Source of the DNA: Salvator merianae | Taxonomy: Eukaryota; Chordata; Lepidosauria; Squamata; Teiidae | Direction: 5' to 3' | Length of the DNA: 64,000 nt | Assembly: GCA_003586115.2 (NCBI GenBank) | Contig: QVOM02000001.1 | Coordinates: 13,839,291-13,903,290, forward strand | Part shown: positions 34,733 through 64,000 of the stretch, one piece after another | Position numbering within the stretch: the first letter of the stretch is position 1 | How the letters are laid out: each line of letters opens with the position of its first letter | Notes under the pieces: model-generated | The model's database searches: none | Told to the model about the DNA's origin: nothing | Seen by the model: the letters and a program-made list of their open reading frames with translations, nothing else | Made by a program: the position numbers and the translations under genes

Positions 34733-36540
34733 GGACACATGATTTGCAATGTGGCGCCCGAGCAAATCAAGCCAGTCAGTTACTTGATGAGACTTTATAA
34801 CACCATAGCAGTGCCTCAGAAATCCTGGGGTCTCTGATCCACAGGGCATTTCGCAACAAGGAGCTGTTGCCGCACAAAGGCAAGAGCTGAAGAGGCTAGA
34901 AGTCTCGATACTGCTTCCAAACCCTTCGAAAAAGAATGTGCACATGTATGTATATGTATAGTTGGGGCAGAAGCTGCAATTGAGCCAAGCACGGTATTGC
35001 TTTCCCCTTTCCGTACTCACTGTGTTCTTCCTAGAAGCAGGTGAGCTTTGGTCAAGCCTTTCACATCATGTGAACCACATTTCCTCCTCAGCATGTACTT
35101 TCAGTGCACTCAAGTCTGGACCCAGGACAGAGGGAAAGAGCTAGAAGGGGTCTTCTAGGTACATCCATGGAAAGTAGAGCAGATTCTCAAAGCTGCAATT
35201 TATGCAACTCCTACTGGGTGGCCTGGATGTTGGACTAAGGAAGGAATAAGCAGGATCCTGGCTGGTCAGTGTGAGTACCACTGGGATGAGTTTTAGAGCA
35301 TTGTGCTTCAGCCAGGAAACAAGTCACAGGTGACATCTGCATGGTCCTCCCTGAAGTGCTGGCCACATGGACCCTGTGCCTGGTAGGAAACCACTTCAAA
35401 GTATTCTCCATTGTGCCATAGGCTAGGTCCCAATTCTTGCCACTACGATACAGACAGATAGCAGTGGCAGTACAGCCCAAGTCTCATTCCAGAATCCTGT
35501 GACATTTTGCTGAGCTCAAAATGGCCTACCTCTGGGGATGTTTCTAGGGCCACAGGAAATCTTTGAGGCCAGGGAATTTTCATCGTGCACCATTGGAGCT
35601 AGCCCTCTTATAGATGGCCGCCAGTGCTCTCTGCACCACACTGTTCTGTTCCTAGCCTGGATCACTTGTTCCAGGCCAAGGGTGTTCTTCACAGTGTGTG
35701 CCAATTGTGGCCAACTGTGTTCTTCTAAATTGTATTACTGACCTATCGTTGAGTGTCGATAATCTTATTACAGAAGCATCTTGCGCTGTTTCATCTGTGT
35801 ATCTGAGCTTCCTCCCATTCATAGTCTACTTTACATGAGATAGTCTTCCTTCAACACAGATGGCACCTGTGAAAGAGAGAAGTAACTAAGGCAGTACCTA
35901 AGGGAGCAGACTTTTTTACTGCCCTGTGTGCAGAATGTACGTGTGTATGTTCACTAGGGAAATTCCTTCCAACCATTGGCCTTCTACAGGTGTGTCTGTT
36001 CCCTGTCAGAATTCACCACCTTAGGCCATTTGTTTCCAGGCCTCAAAGAGCCAAGACTCAGGCTCAGAAGGAAAACTTCATGCTCTTTCTTTATCGGTGA
36101 TAACAGAATACAAAGGAAAGTTGCAAGCAGTAGGCATATAACAATTCCAAACCTCCCTGTCCCAGTACCTGGTAGACTAAACATCCCAGGCTCCCAAGCC
36201 TTCAACATTCCAGCTAACCACCAACAAGGGGAACCATTGGATCAGAGAGAAAAGTAAATAGGCATCGCCGAGATCTGAGAAGATGCAATGACAGCTGCAC
36301 AGTGGCCAATGTGCTTACAGTTCCCAGACTAGTGGTGGATACCTTTGCCCCAGCTCAGTTTAAACTGCCACCAGCAAGCCCAGCTTTTGTTTTAAGGCAA
36401 AAATAGTTCTTCCTTCCCCTCACCATTACTCAGTAGTAGAAAGTCTAATCACAATGCGCACCAGAGTTCAAATGCTTTCTTTGAGTCATGCCATTCTCTT
36501 TCCTTCATTCATAGCCTGCAGTAGTGAGAGGCTGCTCCTG
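34733..36540 (+). other. Probable 3'UTR and flank of the C1GALT1-like gene
   Basis: No open frame with motifs and no clear AATAAA before 37478. UTR length is unknown. Confidence 0.35.
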
Positions 36541-36665
36541 GTAAAGCTGTGGACAGCGTTTTAGCTGTCCACAGCTAGTAGTGTCTGTAGATACTCCCAG
36601 ACACTGCAGCAGTGTGGCCGTGTGGATGCACTGATCCAGTGAGCGTCTTCTCACTCACTAAGGGT
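36541..36665 (-). repeat. Repeat family A, copy 2 (inverted relative to copy 1)
   Basis: agctgtggacagcgttttag and ctgtccacagctag match copy 1 in reverse complement, with similarity continuing through the cactgcagc and gatgcac parts. Confidence 0.6.
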
Positions 36666-39279
36666 CAAGTGTGAAGAGTCCCCTGGTTTTACATCCTAAC
36701 CCAAACTGAAGCAAAGTGGTTTAGATCTTTGGTTTCTTTAAGAAGCAAGGGAGGGAGAATTCATCAAATGGGACAGAAATTTGCAAACATAGTGCCTAAC
36801 ATAATACAGTTTTTCCGCTGCAACATCCATGTGATGTTGCTGTATTAAGGACACTGTACTGCTGCTTTTAATGCAGCAGTCTCCAGGTGATGTGATGCTG
36901 CTATATTAAGGGCAGCTTGCATTCAGAAGGTAATGAACTGTGTCAATGTCAGTAGGTTTAAAGGCAGGAGGAAAAACAGAAGGCTGTCTTTGGTAAGGGC
37001 AGAAAGCATCACTGTCTCTTATTGGATTGGAAAGATAGAAAAGGTCTTTGCTGTTTGCCTGGTAGGTAGGCCTCCCAACACTGTAGTTTGCTCTCAAGTG
37101 CCCTCTGGTGGTTATTATTTTCCATTACAGATAGGCCAGTACTCTGTAATTCTTATCGAATGTATCTGGTCTTGGGAAAGACTGCAAAGTTTGAGTTGGT
37201 GAGAGCAGTTTGTGTCCTTAATAGAAGGGCTGCTATATTTCTGGCTATCTACACAGCAAAATTCAGAGCAATAGAATTTCCAAAAAATGCTGCTGTCTTC
37301 TGTTTAGCCTGTGCCACCCCAAGAAAGCAGTAACATGTTGGCTGGCATGATCAGGGCAAGATCCAACAAGCCCACCAAGTGCATGCTGTGGAGCAATTAC
37401 AGCAATATGTTTAAACAAAATCTAAGAATTTTAGCAAGCCACAGCTAAATGTAAGTTAATAGACTAATACGATGACTAATAAACCCTTGCAGTGCTAGGG
37501 AACAAGCGCTTGGAAGTAGATTTCAGGCAGGTCCTTGCTAATATCCTTGCTAATTTCCCATGTGCTTTTGTGTGTGCGTGTGTCCACATGCCATGCTCAA
37601 ATTGTGGCTCAAACCAGCCCAAAGTGTGCATATTTCTGTTAGCACATTCTTCAGATCCAGACTGGGGTCTTAAGAGTAGAGCCCCCCCCCCCGCCAGTTG
37701 TCCGTGCTAGTGTTTACCACAAGGAGTTGCTGCCAAGGTTCCTGGTCACTTTGGCAAAACAGGGCTGTTCCTTTTTAGTTTTTTTCTCTCTCTATCTCTT
37801 GTCAAAAGTAATTTACTGAAGTCCATGGATTATGTTTATGATAAATCAGAGCTTTACCTTTTGGTAGCTGCATTTTTTAACACACAAAAATCCTACGGGC
37901 AGGCAGACCCTCCCGTGAGAAAGTATGCTTTCCCCCCTCTGCCACGTGCTGATCCCAAAGTGCCTGAAAGAAGAAAAAAACATTTTCACGGTGCCCCGTT
38001 CTGCACCGACTGCAAGAAACTTTTTCCGGCCTCTTATGTGGATAGGGGATGGGATGGGAATATCAACTTTTGGCAAAACCGCCCAGCTATCACCCTTTAA
38101 CCCTCCCATTTTTTATTACTGTGTGTGGATGTACCCTAGATTGTATCAGCCGAAATAAAATGTTTTGGATTGCAGTGTTAATGTATAAATTATTTGTAAA
38201 TTGCTTTTTGTAAGACAAACTAAGGTGATGTATGATGAGCCAAACAACGGTCAGAAAGAGCAAGCCCATAAAATGTTCTTGAAACAGTCAGTACCCAGCT
38301 AAATAAAATACTTGAATGCTTCCGTCTATTCCCTGGTCCCTGGATATTGTTACTCCTATATGTTGCAAGATTTTTGTCTGCTTCGTTCAAACTGAAGATG
38401 GTATACTGTGACTATTTCAGGGAAGCGCATTTTAAGCAAGAGTACCTACGAATCAGAACATTTCCAAAGGAGGCAAAAGATTTATTGAAGGGAGAGTTCT
38501 GGAGACCACAGCCCGTCTGGTAAGGTTAAAGGTGTTGGGTGTATTCAGTCTGGAGTCGATGAAGAGATACCTTTTGAAGCACCGATGGGGTGCGTCATCA
38601 ACACACTAGTGGAGTCCCTGGGCATTTGTCCCTCCACCAAGGGTGCATGAAGGCTGCCAAGTGCTCCAGTGCATCCTTCCCAGAGAATGGAGAAAAGCAC
38701 TTTGAGGACCCTTGCCACCCTCAGGCACTCTCATTGCCACTGTGTGGTTACATGGTGGCAGCAAGAGCAACTTGTTGGTGCAACGATCCAGCCAGGATTT
38801 TTCATCACACTGAAAACAGTCAACTTCTGGGTCATTTCTGTCATGATGAAAAATCCTCCTGTGCTGCATTTTTGAAATGGGAGACTTTTGATCCCCAGCT
38901 TCAAAGAGGGTGAGGAGATGAGGCTTAACAGAAAGTCATCAGGGGCTTTGCCCCTGGAGCAGGAGTTATTGCTCCCTCTAGTAAGTCACTGCAGAAGAGG
39001 CCTGAGAGCCTGTTAAAAATGTTGGCTGCTACTGCAGCTACAACTTACTCTGTTCTGTTCCCCCCCTCCCCTTAGAAAGCATTGTACAGACCACACCTTT
39101 CCATGGTTGGAACCAGTGGGTCTCATTGGCCCAGACCCACTGATTCTGACCAATTCCTGCCATCCTCTTCCCAGTTACTTCTGAGTTGCTATGACCTGGC
39201 ACTTTGAGGTCCAGGTGGGAAAAACTTCCTCATTTTTCTTTTTGCTGCAGCAGCAAATGGGCGTGGGGCCTTCTGAGGC
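36666..39279. other. Intergenic between the two convergent genes
   Basis: A 91-codon plus frame at 37825-38100 and minus frames across it have no recognised domain. A C-run lies at 37682-37691. The sequence before 39280 may hold more of the DIRS element, too decayed to read. Confidence 0.4.
37478..38159 (+). terminator. C1GALT1-like: Candidate poly(A) signals for the C1GALT1-like gene
   Basis: Plus-strand AATAAA occurs at 37478-37483 and 38154-38159; the latter is followed by a GT-rich tgttttgg. Either would give a 3'UTR of about 3 kb. A non-AATAAA site nearer the stop codon is equally possible. Confidence 0.25.
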
Positions 39280-40720
39280 ACAATGGAGGCTCAGGACTCA
39301 TCTCTGGGTGGTGTGTATCTTTGGCTTGGAGGTACTTCTCACAGCTCTTAGAAGGGGAGACATGTCTTAGTAGCCACTGACAACACGATGGCCAAGACCC
39401 ATATATCTAGACAGGGGTGTATCTGAATCTAAGACCCTAATGAAACTCATCTTTATCTCCTTCCACCATCCACATACAGGGGACATTTAACTCACATGCA
39501 GACATTATGAACAGGGTCAGTTTATCTCAATCGGAATGACTGCTCAATCCAGCGGTATTTTAGGAGATTGTGGAATGCTGAGGCAGACTGTCAGTAGATC
39601 TGTTCACCTTCAGCAAGGATCAACACATTCTACAATATTTCTCAAGCCATATGAATCACCAGGCCCAAACAATTAATGCCCTCTCAGCTTCCTAACCGGA
39701 GGAACTCTTTTATGCTTATCCCCCCACATTTCCCAGGTCACCTGTTCAGTCCAAAGCAAACAGACCCAGATAATATCACTCCCTTCTGGGCAAGTGGAAC
39801 CTGATTTTCTCTCCTAACATCTATGCTAACAGAAACACTGTTCAGACTCCCATCAAGGACCAGACTTGGGCATGTTTGTGGTTTCCTTCGAAAGGGCATG
39901 CACTACAGTACCCTCAAGAATATAGATATATGCACTTTCTTCCATATTTGAATTTTAGAAGCGTTCTAAGTTTGCTTTCTTTTAGAGGCCAGATCCCTGT
40001 CCCCTCCAGTAGAACACAGGTTTCCCACTTGGGTTTGTCACCTAGGTCTCTCCCATTGGAATGAGGATCCCTTTGGGCCCATCAGAGACATACTCATGAG
40101 GCCCCTCACCTTCAAAGAGGTATTTCTAATGGCCATTACTTAACCCTGTAGAGTGTCTGACCTAGCAGCTTTCTCCCTCTGTTCTTTTACTCCTGATTCA
40201 GTCATTCTGAGGTTAGATTCTTCATTTCATAAGGCTCAAGAAATTCACTTGCTTCCCCTCTGCCCTAACTCAAAGCATAGGCTTAGACTCAAATTGGATG
40301 TAAGGAGGGTTCTCAAGGTTTATTTAAATAGGACTAAGAAATTCAGAAAATTATCAGTCCTGTTTTTCTGTTGCAACCTGGCATGAAAGTATGTACTAAG
40401 GTCATTGCTTCATGGGTCAAAGCAGGTACATCCCTGGCTAGTGAAGAAGCCACAGTCTCCTGCACCCATTTATGCACATTCAGCTAGATCTGCATCCACT
40501 TTGACAGCATTCACCATGGAGGCTCCAGTCCAGGAACTCTACAACATTTTCCAGACACTAATGGATGAACTTGTTCCAGTCTGCAGGGACAGGTTCCAAG
40601 CACAGAATCCTACCACATATGGTAAGACAATGATCTTCAAAATTTGGGATTTCCCACCCATTCAAGGACGTCCCTTTAGTGGCAATTTTTCTGAGGACTT
40701 CCAAGAATGAAACTTTGTTA
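39280..40720 (+). mobile_element. DIRS-type retroelement remnant: RNase H part and tyrosine recombinase
   Basis: Decayed plus-strand frames follow the DIRS order. The first part reads like DIRS RNase H: TDNT near 39375, then LMKL, LNPAVF (about 39541), VDLFTF, YFSSHMNHQAQTINALSA and LFYAYPP (about 39707). The second part reads like the tyrosine recombinase: VSDLAAFSL (about 40150), HKAQEI, LDVRRVLKVYLNRTKKF (about 40294-40344), then YAHSARSAST (40471-40500), where His (40477-40479) and Arg (40486-40488) fit the HxxR catalytic motif. Several stops and frame changes are present. The final tyrosine and the terminal repeats are not recognised. It is the only recombinase-type retroelement in the window. 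Confidence 0.7.
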
Positions 40721-41545
40721 CTCACATGACGTTCATTCTAGAAGGGCCTCAGAAGATTTTTTTTTATACTGAAGAGTGCCATCAGACAAGCAACATGGAG
40801 CAGAAGGGATTAACTCTAAACTGGCAATTTCTTCTGAAGCTGTTCCAGAATGAACTATCATATGACTAACAATGTTTCATTCTAGTTTCAGACCCATTCA
40901 AAGAGAAAACCTGCCAACTACTTATCTGCAAAGACTAAACAATCTTGTGCTTTCCTTTGCTTTTTTGATTAAACATAGGTTTTACCTGGCTTTTTTTAAA
41001 AAAAATTAAAAAGTGGCATTGATTTTGGAAATATATTTGTAGGGCTTCGATACATAAATACTTGGCAGTGCAGATTCTTCAAATTAAGTTTGAGCTCAGT
41101 AGGCTGTATTCCATGACAGGAACATAGCCTTAAACAGCTCACACTAAATTCAAACTGAAGGACTTCTATACATGAATAAGAGATTGAGAAGCAAGTGGTC
41201 CAATATTTCCCACTGAAATCAGCTGAATTTTAAAATGTTCCACTTTGGATTGCATTGTACCCCTATTTTCTTAACCTTATCACCTGATGGGGAAAATTGT
41301 TTTTATTGCTGATAGTGTAAAAGAAAATACCAGCATAGGTAAGGTGTTTTTCCCAGTTTGGAGGAACAGGTGTTTTTTTTTTTTCAAAATCAAAGTAAGA
41401 ACAATTTTTCTTTTTTTTTAAATTTATTTCTGATGTTCATCTTTTTTCTGAAAAGGTTAACCCCAAGGAAGAGAAGCATTGTTCAACACAGATTACATCA
41501 TAAAGTAAAAATCAGTACACAGAGAACAAATTGAACAAAGATGTC
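40721..41545. other. Intergenic, between the DIRS remnant and the COL2A1 3' end
   Basis: AT-rich with A- and T-runs. Nothing is recognised. Confidence 0.5.
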
Positions 41546-42971
41546 TTTATTTGGAATAGGAAAAGCATTCTACCTTGAGTGCGAGGGGTGGGGAAGGAAG
41601 CAGAAACAAACAAAAAAAGGGGGCTGATATTGGGACTGAGGAGGGGGAATAAGGGAAATGAGGTGTGTGGTGTCATGGGCTTGACTCCATTACAAGCCTA
41701 GCTTACTTATTCAACAAAAGTGATTCTTCAATTTTTAAAAATGCAACCTATTCTTCTTTTCACCTTGAACTTTGGAAATTCCATCCTTCTCTCGTTCTTG
41801 GCTCAAATATTTTGAAAATAAAGGAGCAAAAAGTGGGGAGGGAAGAGAGCAGGGAAAAAAAGACCAGCTTCGGAAAAGGCAGCATTAGAGAGCTGGTCCT
41901 GACATTATGAACTAGGAAAGAAACTAGGCTTTATTAGACCAGCAATGCTCTGTGGTACTCAGCAACTTCCTTCTGCTAACCATCAGCCTAAGCCAGTCTA
42001 ACAAAACAGTTCCTTTGCCGGCTTTTTAAAACAATTGTTACAATGGTCAAGTAAACTTCAGAGATGCTTATGAAGAAACTTTGGCTGTTGTCCAGTTCTT
42101 ACTCACGCAAGGGAGTTGAAGACAAAAGCAATGTCTTAGCACCATTGTGTTTGTGGGAGAGGGAAAGTGGTTTTCCCTCAACGCGCACCTCAGCTCTTCT
42201 GTGTCTAGCCATGAGAATGCACACAAGAGCTTGCCAATGTTTTTTTTTTTTTAAGTGTGAGGTAGCTTAAAATACAGGGAAGTATGAGAGCAGATGCTAT
42301 GACTTCCTTCGTTTTGGAGAATGGGGTAGTGGGGAACTGGACAGAAAAGACAAGGCAGAGTATGGTAGAATTCACAATGGTGAACAGAGGCAGAACAGCA
42401 AACAACAAAGATCAGATCGACTTGTACTTTCCAAGGAAGGTTTTTTTATATATATATCAATTGGTGTTAAAAAATACAGACTTGTTTCACAATAATAATA
42501 GCACCATCTTTAGTATTATACACAGTAATCTTGCTTGTGATACACACCCAGGGTGGGGTATGGGGGAGGGGGAAAATGGCTATAATTTGTATTTGCAACA
42601 TCAGCATCTCGGAGGAGAGGACCCTTCATGCATGCTAGTTATCTTCCTACCTCCACCTGATCCAAGAAAGGACTTACAGGAAGACAATAAATAAATAATA
42701 CTATTAGTTGTTGTTCTTTTTTCCGTTTTCTCCTTTGCTTGCTTCATGGTCTGCCCAAGTGTTGGCGGCCTCAGAAACTGACAGATAGTCCAAAATGTAA
42801 GCATGGGGCTGCATGGAATTTGGGGGAGGGAAGAGGGTTTAGTTCAACTGTTCAGTGCAGAAAGTCCTACAAATGATCGGGAAGTATTTGGGTCCTTGGG
42901 CTGATTTTGTATGGTACTGGACTGGTTTTTTAAAAAAATATTAATTCTTTCCTTTTTTCTTTTTCTTTTTT
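41546..42971 (-). other. COL2A1: COL2A1 probable 3'UTR
   Basis: Minus-strand AATAAA hexamers occur at 41935-41930 and 41551-41546; the distal one sits in ccaaataaagac and is the better candidate for the poly(A) signal. That gives a UTR of about 1.4 kb. AU-rich minus-strand motifs (ATTTATTTA-like near 42683-42700) and a T/A-rich tract just after the stop codon are visible. The true end needs transcript data. Confidence 0.45.
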
Positions 42972-63420
<20,449 letters not shown>

Positions 63421-64000
63421 CTGGAGAGAGAATGAAAAAGTGAGGAATTGGTGTTTCCAGTTATAATTCAGAACAGAAGTTAAAGTGTTTGGATCACACT
63501 TAGAAGCAAATCTTCTCTAACATGCAGGGCAAAATGCAGCAAGTCAGTTTTCACATTCTTCTAAATGTTGCAGTACAGTTCACAGTTCAAAGAAGCATCC
63601 AAGTATTTTTGGTTAAAATGTATATGGAAAAAATAATGTTTCAAAAGCAAATGAATGCAAACAGGTTTATTTGAATCATCATTATATAAAGGTACAGAAA
63701 CAGAAAAGAACAGGTTTTCCTTGCAAAAATCTGTGTGCCATATTAATGAAAAGGATAGAAAATAAACTACAAATGAGAACATCAATAGCAAAGACATTTG
63801 GGCAGATGTTACTCAACTGTCCCTAACAAACAATAAGCCTATAAAGATTTCAGATGGTTTCTTTATCCATATTTTTTTTCCATCTTCCCTCTGATACTGC
63901 CTCACACAGCATAACAATTCCATTTCTTACATACTGGATCTGAACAACAAGAATACATCTTTGGGAGCTCTGAAGCTACATCTGAAATGTGGTATTTTCC

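Noticed and set aside
37825..38100. 91-codon plus frame with a CTDCKK segment just before an AATAAA
   Set aside because: No recognised family, a single C-x2-C pair and no upstream exon with fitting splice site. It could be an old repeat.

Overview
This window is vertebrate nuclear DNA. It is gene-poor, AT-leaning and rich in decayed transposons, with GT-AG spliced genes. The mix of repeats (CR1/L2-like and L1-clade LINEs, a DIRS-type retroelement, Tigger/pogo, Tc1/mariner-like and hAT-like DNA elements, a short tRNA/MIR-like SINE) suggests a non-mammalian amniote, most likely a squamate reptile. That placement is inference; no single sequence here proves it.

Layout. (1) 1-21,350: no gene recognised. 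The stretch holds decayed mobile elements: a 357-bp TA-flanked mariner-like element (2467-2823), a 1.3-kb Tigger-like element (4610-5928), an L1 3' end lying between two long inverted arms (6251-8158), LINE fragments (9130-9990, 13440-14660), foldback elements, and an assembly gap in a GGA repeat (16171-16372). (2) 21,360-22,340: a CpG-rich block with CCAAT boxes and a candidate splice donor, probably the promoter and non-coding first exon of the next gene. (3) 27,747-34,732, plus strand: a complete three-coding-exon gene for a core 1 beta-1,3-galactosyltransferase paralogue (C1GALT1-like, 357 aa). (4) 34,733-41,545: intergenic, including a DIRS-type remnant with RNase H and tyrosine recombinase pieces (about 39,280-40,720). 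(5) 41,546-64,000, minus strand: the 3' half of COL2A1, exons 37-54 in vertebrate fibrillar-collagen numbering. It runs from the last third of the triple helix through C-telopeptide, C-propeptide and stop codon. All 18 exons have the expected lengths (54/108/162 for helix exons; 289, 188, 243 and 147 for the C-propeptide exons). The window ends inside the intron upstream of exon 37.

The two genes are convergent (tail to tail). Their products act in the secretory pathway but in different processes: mucin-type O-glycan extension in the Golgi, and cartilage collagen II assembly. Nothing in the sequence suggests joint regulation. The linkage is informative for evolution: human C1GALT1 lies on the HOXA/COL1A2 chromosome and COL2A1 on the HOXC chromosome, so this gene may be a whole-genome-duplication copy of C1GALT1.

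I found no undescribed biological system. The most notable items are the C1GALT1-like paralogue beside COL2A1, the DIRS remnant, the intact ends of several DNA transposons, and recurring foldback repeat families that I cannot name.
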